DNA of 64,000 bases from CAYQQK01 sp964420065 (GTDB lineage: Bacteria; Bacillota; Dethiobacteria; DTU022): positions 33,102 through 97,101 of the forward strand of contig CAYQQK010000006.1 in NCBI GenBank assembly GCA_964420065.1. The letters are read 5' to 3'. The position numbers and the translations under genes are program-made. Shown one piece after another: positions 42,920-50,538 of this stretch (position 1 is its first letter; every line of letters begins with the position of its first letter). The notes beneath the pieces were generated by a model that did no database searches, was not told where the DNA came from, and was given only the letters and a program-made list of their open reading frames with translations.

Positions 42920-44409
42920 TAACCTTCCTCTTTCCCCCGTTGTAACGGATGTAACGTTTCCAACAGTTCCCGCGCTACCCGGCGGTCGCTGAAGGGGATC
43001 ACCCGGTCTTTGAGCACCTGGTGTTTTTCATGCCCCTTGCCGGCAATAAGGACCAGGTCCCCCCGGCGAGCCTCCTGCAGGGCGGCGGCGATGGCAGCGC
43101 GCCGATCCGGAATAACCCGGTATTCCCCGCCGGATGAACGCCGCAAGCCGGGCATGATCTCACGAAAGATACGCTCCGGATCCTCGTTGCGGGGGTTATC
43201 GTTGGTCACGATGACCAGGTTGCTGTAACGCATCGCCGCCTCACCCATTAAAGCCCGTTTGCTCCGGTCCCGTTCGCCGCCGCAGCCAAAAACGGTGATC
43301 ATACGGCCCGCAGTGATCCGGCGCCCTGCCCGGAGGACATTTTCCAACCCATCCGGGGTATGAGCGTAATCGATCACGACCTGAAAATCCTGTCCGGCGT
43401 CCACCGGCTCGAAACGTCCGGGCACCCCGTTCACCCCGGCCAGGGCGGTACGAATCTCTTCAAGGGTGTAACCTTCCGCCACGCCTACACCTGCCGCCGC
43501 CAGAGCATTGTACACGGTAAACAAACCCGGTATCGAGAGGGTCAAGGGCGCCGTACCGAAAGCCCCCGTGACCCGGAAAGAAACCCCCCGGCTATCAAAA
43601 CGGATCCCTTCGGCCCGCAGGTCGGCCTCCGGGTCGTTTACACCGTAGGTAATTATTTGTCCCCCGCAACGGCGCCGGATCACGGCGCAACTGGGATCAT
43701 CGGCGTTTAACACCGCGGCCACATCCGGCAGCGTAAAAAGCTTCGCCTTTGCCTCCAGGTACGCCTCGGGAGTGCGGTGAAAGTCGAGATGTTCGTCGGT
43801 AATGTTGGTCAACACGACCACCGCAAACCGGCATCCCGTAACCCGGTGCAGCTCCAGGGCATGCGAGGATACTTCCATCGCCACCCGCGACACCCCGCGC
43901 CCCGCCATCTGCGCCAAAAGATCCTGCAAATCACTGGCCTCGGGAGTGGTGGCCGGGGCGGGACGGGCCTCGTCCCCGATCCGGTAACGGATCGTCCCGA
44001 TCAACCCCGTTTTTTCCCCGTGGCGGCGGTAAACTGCCTCCACCAGGTGCGTCGTGGTCGTCTTGCCGTTGGTTCCGGTCACCCCGACCAGACGCAGCCG
44101 GCGAGAAGGAGAACCATAAAAACGATCGGCCAGCAGGGCCAGCGCCAGTCGCACTTCCGGGACTCGCACCAGCGGCAGATCGCGCAACGGCGCTTCCCTG
44201 GTGACAAACACCGCCAGTGCACCCCGCTCCAGAGCCTCCCGGGCGTATTCCCATCCGTGCGCATGCCGCCCGTCCAGGGCAAAAAAGAGATTGCCCGGCT
44301 GCACCCGATCACTATGATAGGCCAGCCCGGTGACCTCCCCTCCCACCCTCCCTTCCACTGTTTTTAACAACAGCGGTTCAAGCAGGGTGTGCAGGGGCAT
44401 TGTTCGCAC
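42919..44409 (-). CDS. murE: UDP-MurNAc-tripeptide synthetase, meso-DAP type
   Basis: MurE adds the third amino acid to the stem peptide. The 496-residue protein has the P-loop GVTGTNGKTTTTHL and VIVTNDNPRNEDPE. DNPR is the motif of enzymes that add meso-diaminopimelate, so the wall should be of the DAP type. GTG chosen because GGGGGAG lies 6 nt ahead; the nearby ATG three codons later is possible. Confidence 0.96.
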   Translation of the reverse strand: MRTMPLHTLLEPLLLKTVEGRVGGEVTGLAYHSDRVQPGNLFFALDGRHAHGWEYAREALERGALAVFVTREAPLRDLPLVRVPEVRLALALLADRFYGSPSRRLRLVGVTGTNGKTTTTHLVEAVYRRHGEKTGLIGTIRYRIGDEARPAPATTPEASDLQDLLAQMAGRGVSRVAMEVSSHALELHRVTGCRFAVVVLTNITDEHLDFHRTPEAYLEAKAKLFTLPDVAAVLNADDPSCAVIRRRCGGQIITYGVNDPEADLRAEGIRFDSRGVSFRVTGAFGTAPLTLSIPGLFTVYNALAAAGVGVAEGYTLEEIRTALAGVNGVPGRFEPVDAGQDFQVVIDYAHTPDGLENVLRAGRRITAGRMITVFGCGGERDRSKRALMGEAAMRYSNLVIVTNDNPRNEDPERIFREIMPGLRRSSGGEYRVIPDRRAAIAAALQEARRGDLVLIAGKGHEKHQVLKDRVIPFSDRRVARELLETLHPLQRGKEEG

Positions 44410-44496
44410 CGTGATCTCCCCCGGAATTTTTCTCAAGTAGTGTATACTATTCCGGAGGCACTTATTCTGTCCCGGGTCGCCCGCCTCGGGCCCGGA

Positions 44497-46617
44497 TCAA
44501 TCGGCCGGGTGCACGTTATTATCCAAAGGCGAGGCAAAACGGACCCTGACCACCGCACCAACTTCGATCGGCATGCCGGCGGCAGGGCTCTGCTCCAGAG
44601 CCACCCCGGACCCTTCCGGCGACAGGCTCAACCCCAACCAGCTTAAAACCTGGCCCGCTTCCCGTAGCGTCAGACCCTGCAGTTCGGGCACGACCAGAAC
44701 GGTGTCCCGGCCGACCTCACCGAGGTGGACCACGACCTGGGTCTGCAGCGGCACCGTGGCGCCGGCCTTGGGGGTCTGATTGATGATCAAATCGCCCTCA
44801 CCGACCAGCCGTAGCATCAACCCGGCCGTATCGAGTCGGGCGGAGGCTTCGTTCACGGTCAAACCGCGCAGATCGGGCACCTCGACCAGGGTCGCCGCGG
44901 GCAGGCCGGCCTGGTCTTCCGGCGGAACCTGCAAATAGTTCAAAACATCAAGCATGATCCGGCGGAAAATAGGGGCGCTGACCTGGGAACCCCACTGCGG
45001 GCCGCGCTGAACCTCGTCCACAGCCACGTAAAGAATGATCTGTGGATCATCGGCCGGAGCAAACCCGATCAACGAAAGGATGTACTTCCCCGGGATATAA
45101 CCGCCGTCGGGACCAACCTTCTGTGCAGTGCCGGTTTTGGTGGCGATACGGTAACCGTCGATGGCCGCATTGATACCGCTACCGCGCAAGGTTACCCCTT
45201 CCATGATCTCCGTCACCCGCCGCGAAGTTTCCCGCGAGACCACCTGGCGGATCGCCTCGGGTTCACGCCGCTCGATCAACGTGCCCTCCGCATCCCTGAT
45301 CTCCTGCACCAGGTACGGCTTCATCAAGAAACCGCCGTTGGCCAGGGCCGAGACGGCCATCAGTTGCTGCAAAGGAGTCACCGAAATTCCCTGCCCGAAA
45401 GCGGTGGTGGCCAGCTCGAGCGGGCCAACCTGTTCGGGTGTAAAGACAATTCCCGCCCCTTCACCGGGGTAATCGATCCCCAGGGGTGCACCGTAACCGA
45501 AAGCCCGGATATAATCAAACAATTTCTCCGCACCGAGGCGATTGCCGAGGCAAATGAAACCCGGGTTGCAGGAACTTTCGACCACTTCGATAAAACTGAT
45601 GCTGCCATGGCCCCCGGTGGAGGCGGTCCAACAGCCGACATCGTGACCGGCGATATTCACGTAGCCATTGCAGAAAAAATATTCGTTACCGTTGAAAAGA
45701 CCCTCCTCGATCGCCGCAGCCAGGGTAGTCAACTTGAAGGTCGAACCGGGTTCAAAAGTCCGCGTTACCGGGGCGAGCGCCCAATCCTCCTGCGGATATT
45801 CGCCGTAGCGGTTCGGATCGAAATCAGGTTTCGAGACGGCGGCCAGGATGGCCCCGGTGCGCGGGTCCGCGGCGATGGCGATCGCCTGCCGTGGTTGAAA
45901 CTCGAGCATGGCCCGGGCCAGTTCCCGCTCAATGATATACTGAATTGTTTCGTCGATCGTCAGGTAAAGATTGAGCCCCTCCCGGGGCGGAACAAAGGAC
46001 CGCACCTCGTACGGCAGCTGGCGGCCCCAGGCATCCGAAGGAAAAAGAAGACGTCCATCGCGCCCCTTGAGCTGTTCCTCGTAATATATTTCTAGACCGG
46101 CCCAACCCTGATCCATCCCTACAAACCCCAATATCTGGGAAGCAAGAGTGCCGGCGGCATAAAAGCGCTTGCCCTCCGGGGTGAAAGCGATGCCGGGTAA
46201 GTCCAGATCCCGCACCTGCTGCGACACCTCCGATTCAACCTTGCGCTTCAGATAGATCGCACTGCGATCCATCGTTAAAAGTTTCAGAAGAGCCGCTTCT
46301 TCCATCTCCAGCAGGGGCGCCAGCAACCGGGCCGTCCGTTCCGGATCCTCGACCTGCGGCGGGATGGCCACCACCGTCTCCACGGTGACGCTTCCCGCCA
46401 AAAGACGCCCGTGACAATCATAGATGGTGCCCCGGGGCGAACGGGTCGGGATACTGCGGTTCCACTGTTGCCAGGCCAGACCGTACAGCTCATCCGCCTG
46501 CACGATCTGGATATAGGCCAGGCGTCCGATCAGCGCCAGGGTGGCCAGGATCAATGTTCCGAAAAAGAAAAGTAAGCGCCTGCGTATGTAAACCTGGGAA
46601 ACGATCCCCTCAGACAA
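44497..46617 (-). CDS. class B penicillin-binding protein with two PASTA domains (SpoVD/PBP2b-like)
   Basis: The 706-residue protein has a membrane span (about 14-34), a dimerisation domain and a transpeptidase with the three catalytic boxes: S292TFK (nucleophile), S349-C-N351 and K494TGT. Two C-terminal PASTA domains follow (about 572-635 and 640-700). In Bacillus both pbpB and spoVD lie at this place, but only one such gene is here, so it must be the septal PBP and may also serve sporulation. TTG start with GGGAAGTGG before it; start uncertain. Confidence 0.92.
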   Translation of the reverse strand: MSEGIVSQVYIRRRLLFFFGTLILATLALIGRLAYIQIVQADELYGLAWQQWNRSIPTRSPRGTIYDCHGRLLAGSVTVETVVAIPPQVEDPERTARLLAPLLEMEEAALLKLLTMDRSAIYLKRKVESEVSQQVRDLDLPGIAFTPEGKRFYAAGTLASQILGFVGMDQGWAGLEIYYEEQLKGRDGRLLFPSDAWGRQLPYEVRSFVPPREGLNLYLTIDETIQYIIERELARAMLEFQPRQAIAIAADPRTGAILAAVSKPDFDPNRYGEYPQEDWALAPVTRTFEPGSTFKLTTLAAAIEEGLFNGNEYFFCNGYVNIAGHDVGCWTASTGGHGSISFIEVVESSCNPGFICLGNRLGAEKLFDYIRAFGYGAPLGIDYPGEGAGIVFTPEQVGPLELATTAFGQGISVTPLQQLMAVSALANGGFLMKPYLVQEIRDAEGTLIERREPEAIRQVVSRETSRRVTEIMEGVTLRGSGINAAIDGYRIATKTGTAQKVGPDGGYIPGKYILSLIGFAPADDPQIILYVAVDEVQRGPQWGSQVSAPIFRRIMLDVLNYLQVPPEDQAGLPAATLVEVPDLRGLTVNEASARLDTAGLMLRLVGEGDLIINQTPKAGATVPLQTQVVVHLGEVGRDTVLVVPELQGLTLREAGQVLSWLGLSLSPEGSGVALEQSPAAGMPIEVGAVVRVRFASPLDNNVHPAD

Positions 46618-46639
46618 AAAAGTCCACTTCCCGCTTCAA

Positions 46640-47014
46640 CTAGTTGCCCTTATGTGCCGTCAGGACCCGCACCTGGTTCGATTGGGGCTCCTGCATCCCC
46701 AGTTCTTCCCGTGCCACCATCTCGATGCGGTCCAGCGAAGCCAGCCCCGCCGCATCCAGCTCCATCTGACGGTACTCCTCGTCCAGTACGGAAAGACGGT
46801 CGCGGCAACGGCTGATCTCATAGCCCAGTGAAACGGTTTTGGAATACTGGGCAATCACTACCAGACCGAGCAGAAAACAGACGATTGCGATAATCCAGAT
46901 CTTGACCGACTCCCCAACTTGCAAACGGGGGCCGGTTGCAGGAACCGCCGTATGCCGGGGCGGGTAGACCGGGGCCACCGGAACCGGTTTTCGGGCTGGT
47001 AACACACTATTCAC
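46640..47014 (-). CDS. ftsL: FtsL-like cell division protein
   Basis: The 124-residue protein has a proline-rich N-terminus, one membrane span (about 38-58) and an extracellular coiled coil (YEISRCRDRLSVLDEEYRQMELD) ending in ARLEELGMQEP-like REELGMQEP. This architecture and its place between rsmH and the PBP identify FtsL, which works with DivIB and DivIC. GTG start with AGAGGAAAG ahead. Confidence 0.88.
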   Translation of the reverse strand: MNSVLPARKPVPVAPVYPPRHTAVPATGPRLQVGESVKIWIIAIVCFLLGLVVIAQYSKTVSLGYEISRCRDRLSVLDEEYRQMELDAAGLASLDRIEMVAREELGMQEPQSNQVRVLTAHKGN

Positions 47015-47034
47015 TCGCTTTCCTCTTTAGACCA

Positions 47035-47970
47035 TCACCGGCGTGAAGCAGCCCGCAGCCGCGCACTGCGAGCGCGGGGATTACGGACGATCTCCTCCTC
47101 CGCCGGCCGGACCGGACGGGAGGTCAGCACCGTCAGCGTCCCGTTTGTACCGCTACAGGTACAGGGCAACCCGGGAGGACAACGGCACTCACCGGACTGC
47201 TCCCGCAGATAAAGTTTCACCTGGCGGTCCTCCAGGGAGTGATAGGAGATCACACAAAGGCGGCCCCCGGGTGCAAGACAGCGCACCGCCTGGGGCAACA
47301 CGGCCCGGAGATGATCCAACTCCCGGTTTACTGCCAAACGCAGGGCCTGGAAAGTACGCCGCGCCGGATGCCTTCCACTGCGCCGGGCGGCCGCCGGAAT
47401 CGCCGCTTTCACGATCTCCGCCAGCTCAACGGTGTTCCGGATCGGCCCGGACCGGCGCCTTTCGGCAATCCGGGAGGCAATGCGCCCCGCCCACCGCTCT
47501 TCCCCGTAACGAAAGATAACCTCCGCCAGTTTGGCGGGCGGAAGGGTATTGAGCAGGTCACGGGCGTTGACCGGAAGGCGGCGATCCATGCGCATATCCA
47601 GAAGCCCTTGATCGCGATAGGAAAAGCCCCGGTCGGGGTCGCGCAGTTGCAGGGTCGAAACACCCAGATCGAACAAAATCCCATCGACCCGATCGACCCC
47701 GAAACCGAATAAAATTTCCTCCAGGCGAGCATAATTGCCCCGGATCAAATCGACCCGGGCCGGGCCGGTGGAAAGCCTCCGGCGCGCCCGTTCCAGGGCT
47801 GCTCCATCCCAGTCAATCCCGATCAGGCGTCCCTGCGGCCCCAGGAGTCGCGCCAGACCCGCCGCATGGCCGCCGTCGCCCACGGTAGCATCAACGCAGA
47901 TCGTGCCGGGTTTGAGATCGAGCAGCCGCAACACTTCCGGCAGGAGCACGGGGAGGTGCAATTCAGTCAA
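47035..47970 (-). CDS. rsmH: 16S rRNA (cytosine-1402-N4)-methyltransferase
   Basis: RsmH (MraW) methylates C1402 in the decoding centre. The 311-residue protein has the SAM motif ICVDATVGDGGHAAGLA and the family motifs DGILFDLGVSTLQLRDPDRGFSYRD and LAPGGRLCVISYHSLEDRQVK. TTG start; GGGGAGG lies a little far upstream, so the codon choice is uncertain. Confidence 0.96.
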   Translation of the reverse strand: MTELHLPVLLPEVLRLLDLKPGTICVDATVGDGGHAAGLARLLGPQGRLIGIDWDGAALERARRRLSTGPARVDLIRGNYARLEEILFGFGVDRVDGILFDLGVSTLQLRDPDRGFSYRDQGLLDMRMDRRLPVNARDLLNTLPPAKLAEVIFRYGEERWAGRIASRIAERRRSGPIRNTVELAEIVKAAIPAAARRSGRHPARRTFQALRLAVNRELDHLRAVLPQAVRCLAPGGRLCVISYHSLEDRQVKLYLREQSGECRCPPGLPCTCSGTNGTLTVLTSRPVRPAEEEIVRNPRARSARLRAASRR

Positions 47971-47990
47971 TGTTGTTCCAGGAACCTCCC

Positions 47991-48422
47991 CTACAGCCCG
48001 AAATCGGCCAGCTTTTCGGCCACCGCTTCGAAATTACCGGCGGCCTTGCTGCTATATTCTTTCCATGCAGTTTCGCTCCATACTTCCAAACGGTTGGAAA
48101 CTCCGATAATCACAACGTCTTTTTCAATGGAGGCATATTCGCGCAGGTTCTGGGGGATCAAAACCCGGCCCTGACGGTCCGGCTCCACCTCCATTGCCCC
48201 GGAGAAAAACAGCCGGGTAAAAGCCCGGTTGTCGCCGCGGGTAAAGGGGAGCGCTTTCAAGTTTTCTTCAAGCCGGGACCATTCGGGCAGGGGGTAGACG
48301 AAAAGGCAGCGGTCAAGACCGCGGGTAATGATGCACCGTTCCCCCAGATCTTCCCGTAACCGGGAGGGGATGTTCACCCGTCCCTTTCCGTCCAGGGTGT
48401 GCGTAAATTCCCCCATGAACAT
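47991..48422 (-). CDS. mraZ: transcriptional regulator MraZ
   Basis: MraZ is an AbrB-fold, ring-forming DNA-binding protein that represses its own operon. The 143-residue protein starts MFMGEFTHTLDGKGRVNIPSRLRE and repeats the fold with DRQGRVLIPQNLREYASI. It leads the division cluster. Three phased GTGGG boxes, its binding site in other bacteria, stand 27-53 bp before the ATG, and a sigma-H promoter precedes them. Confidence 0.97.
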   Translation of the reverse strand: MFMGEFTHTLDGKGRVNIPSRLREDLGERCIITRGLDRCLFVYPLPEWSRLEENLKALPFTRGDNRAFTRLFFSGAMEVEPDRQGRVLIPQNLREYASIEKDVVIIGVSNRLEVWSETAWKEYSSKAAGNFEAVAEKLADFGL

Positions 48423-48446
48423 ATGTTCGCCCCCTGAGGGCCGTAT

Positions 48447-48475
48447 GACCCACTTTACCCCACCTTACCCCACTT
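48447..48475 (-). promoter_or_regulatory. MraZ operator (three 10-bp direct repeats)
   Basis: GTGGG occurs three times with exactly 10-bp period (GTGGG at 48469-48473, 48459-48463 and 48449-48453) inside GTGGGGTAAG-type units. This matches MraZ-box repeats known from Escherichia and Mycoplasma. They lie just after the predicted transcript start, so a bound MraZ ring would block initiation or early elongation. Confidence 0.8.
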
Positions 48476-48483
48476 GAGCTTAA

Positions 48484-48512
48484 TTATTCTCTGTCTTTGA
48501 TGAATATCCTTC
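48484..48512 (-). promoter_or_regulatory. sigma-H promoter for mraZ and the division cluster
   Basis: GAAGGATAT and AGAGAATAA are separated by 11 bp, fitting the sigma-H consensus RnAGGAwWW-N11/12-RnnGAATww at every position. The start would fall near 48477, directly before the MraZ operator. Pattern match by eye; a vegetative sigma-A promoter may also exist in the same stretch. Confidence 0.65.
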
Positions 48513-48530
48513 TTCAGAAAGGCATAAATC

Positions 48531-48562
48531 AAAAAAAAAAGAGAAATATTACCGGTTTCTCT
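48531..48562 (-). terminator. rho-independent terminator upstream of mraZ
   Basis: AGAGAAA and TTTCTCT on the minus strand form a 7-bp stem with a 9-base loop, followed by ten T residues. It lies 205 bp past the mgtE stop and before the mraZ promoter, so it separates the two transcription units. Confidence 0.75.
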
Positions 48563-48600
48563 ACTCCTTATTTCCAGCTTTTACATAATTAGTCTTCAAA

Positions 48601-48630
48601 TGTCGTCTATTTGTCGTTTAATTTGTCATT
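48601..48630 (+). promoter_or_regulatory. three tandem TGTCG/TGTCA elements
   Basis: TGTCGTC, TGTCGTT and TGTCATT occur at 48601, 48612 and 48624, spaced 11 and 12 bp, on the plus strand. They share TGTCGTTTA with the repeats upstream of spoIIGA and resemble 0A boxes. They lie 125-155 bp upstream of the mraZ start site. The remaining part of the mgtE-mraZ gap (48423-48767) shows nothing else. Confidence 0.4.
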
Positions 48631-48767
48631 TTGCGGCGGGCCGGCCTGGAAAATAGATGCTATTTCGATTCGATTTGACCGAATCCGAGCCCTTGCCTGT
48701 TGCTTCCGGGGCCCTTTTTTCTGCCCATGACAGAATCCGGCCCGGTGCGACGGCCTATTTTGAACCT

Positions 48768-50087
48768 TCAACGCAGGTAAGAGAGAAAGAGGGTGGCGAT
48801 GCCAAAATAAATTAATAAGCCTGTCACATCCTTGATAGTGGTCACGAAGGGGCCGGAGGTAATCGCCGGGTCAATGCGAACCATGTTGCATAGTAAGGGA
48901 ACCAGCGTTCCAAGCAGGGCCCCCAAAAGGACCGTGGCCCCGAGTGAAATACCCACCACCAGCCCCAGCACCAGGCTGCCCTGCCAGATATAAGCAACAA
49001 CGGCAATTAAAATACCGGTCAAAAAACCCATCATCAGGCCGATGCGCAGCTCCCGAAAAAGGTAACGCCACACATCCCCTGGCCGGATCTCGCCGGTGGC
49101 GATCCCGCGCACAAAAATGGTGGAAGACTGGGTGCCCACGTTCCCTCCCATATCCATGATCACCGGAATAAAAACCGCGAGGACGAAAATCGCCTCAAGG
49201 GTACTCTCGAAGACATCGATAATGGATCCGGAAAAAATGCCGCCGGCCAGGCAGATCAGCAACCAGGGCAAACGGTGACGTACCATTTCCCAGACCGGAG
49301 CCTCAAGCAGGCTGACTCGCTCCACGTCTCCGGCGCCGGCCAGTTTGTACATGTCTTCGGACGCTTCCTGTTCGATCACATCAAGAACATCATCAACGGT
49401 GATAATCCCCAGCAGGCGCCCGTCCGCCGCAGTCACCGGAACCGCAAGCAGGTCGTACTTGGAGACGATGCGAGCCACCTCTTCCTGATCGGTGGCGGTA
49501 TCAACCGTGATCACATTGCAGCGCATGATCTCGCGAAGCAGGGTGCCGTCGGAAGCAGCGATCAGATCCCGCAGAGACAGAACCCCGATCAGGCGGGAAT
49601 CGGCATCGACAACGTAGGCGTAGTAGATAATCTCCGCCCGGGGTGCGACCTCCCGCAAACGGTGAATCGCTTCCTCGACGGGCAGATCGCCCGGAAGTGA
49701 AATATAATCGGTCGTCATGATCCCGCCGGCGCTGTCCCCGGGGTAACGGAGCAGGCCGCGATACTTTGCCGCTTCATCCTCCAGCAAGGAAAGCAGCTCG
49801 CGGGATTCCTTTTCCGGCAGGTCGCCCAGAAGGTCCACCGCATTGTCTGCATTCATTTCACGCAAAATGGCCGAAACCTTCTGCCGGTCCAGTTGGTGCA
49901 CCAGGGCCACCCGGGCGTGCTCTTCCATCTCCTGAACGATGGCGGCGGCTTCAGCATCCGGTAACCGTTCAAGCAGCTCTTTCTGCTGCCGCTCGTCCAG
50001 TTTCGCCATCATTTCAAGCAGGTCACCGGGGTGAACTCCGGCTTGCAGTTTCCGGATCATCCGGGCCAAAACCTTGTCTACCGGCAT
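48768..50087 (-). CDS. mgtE: MgtE-family magnesium transporter
   Basis: MgtE is a gated Mg2+ channel. The 439-residue protein has the N-terminal superhelical domain (LARMIRKLQAGVHPGDLLEMMAKLDE), two CBS domains (LLEIMRCNV-like LLREIMRCNVI and the VPVTAADGRLLGIITVDDVLD), and five membrane spans with the conserved PVIMDMGGNVGTQSSTIFVRG pore motif. ATG at MPVDKVLARM is chosen, although the ORF is open for 69 more codons, because those codons overlap the 6S RNA gene. I looked for a magnesium riboswitch upstream and saw none. Confidence 0.95.
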   Translation of the reverse strand: MPVDKVLARMIRKLQAGVHPGDLLEMMAKLDERQQKELLERLPDAEAAAIVQEMEEHARVALVHQLDRQKVSAILREMNADNAVDLLGDLPEKESRELLSLLEDEAAKYRGLLRYPGDSAGGIMTTDYISLPGDLPVEEAIHRLREVAPRAEIIYYAYVVDADSRLIGVLSLRDLIAASDGTLLREIMRCNVITVDTATDQEEVARIVSKYDLLAVPVTAADGRLLGIITVDDVLDVIEQEASEDMYKLAGAGDVERVSLLEAPVWEMVRHRLPWLLICLAGGIFSGSIIDVFESTLEAIFVLAVFIPVIMDMGGNVGTQSSTIFVRGIATGEIRPGDVWRYLFRELRIGLMMGFLTGILIAVVAYIWQGSLVLGLVVGISLGATVLLGALLGTLVPLLCNMVRIDPAITSGPFVTTIKDVTGLLIYFGIATLFLSYLR

Positions 50088-50154
50088 CTGCCGCACCGCC
50101 TTCCTGATCCTATTGTCACCGGAACGATCCGGGCGACAACCCCTGCCCTCGGAA

Positions 50155-50362
50155 CTTGTTCTCAAATAAGAAACCCCGCTATGCCGTGGACCGTTGTTTT
50201 GAACTGTTCCCCCTACAGGTGGGTGCCCTCTTACCTGCCTTACAGGTCCCCTCGAAGGAGGCTTCTGCGCCGCAGTTAAAGTCCGGACTCCCATTGAATC
50301 AGTGTTAGCTCAAAACTTTTAGGTTAACACGAACACAGCAGGGCCTCACTACCGGAACCCGT
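50155..50362 (-). ncRNA. ssrS: 6S RNA
   Basis: A transcript of about 200 nt between aspS and mgtE. The 5' segment CCCUGCUGUGUUCGUG pairs with the 3' segment CACGGCAUAGCGGGG, the closing stem of 6S RNA. ACCUAAAAGUUUUGA resembles a conserved block of Bacillus 6S-1 RNA, as far as I recall it. In Bacillus the 6S-1 gene also follows aspS. 6S RNA mimics an open promoter and binds sigma-A RNA polymerase. Ends are approximate. Identity rests on these motifs and synteny. Confidence 0.75.
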
Positions 50363-50369
50363 ATGCTGT

Positions 50370-50398
50370 ATCACAAGCATAGCATAATTTCAGTTCAA
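50370..50398 (-). promoter_or_regulatory. promoter for the 6S RNA gene
   Basis: TTGAAC and TGTGAT are 17 bp apart on the minus strand (4/6 match at the -10), placing the start about 7 nt later at the 5' end of the RNA. Moderate match. The rest of the 139-bp gap to aspS is featureless. Confidence 0.45.
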
Positions 50399-50538
50399 GA
50401 GCAAGTTTCGGAACAAGTTATTTATATTTTGCCAATATTGAAGCCACCCTGTCCCTTGCCCTTTCCGGCCGTAATCGGGCGCTGCGGGCTTCTAACCGGC
50501 CGTCTCCCCCCGGGGTTCAAGAACGTTGCACTGCCCGC

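Noticed and set aside
50088..50294. N-terminal 69-codon extension of mgtE
   Set aside because: It overlaps the 6S RNA gene and has no family similarity; the conserved protein begins at MPVDKVLARM.
50101..50400. A magnesium (M-box) riboswitch was expected before mgtE
   Set aside because: I do not see its conserved core; the sequence is better explained by 6S RNA, whose two ends pair with each other.
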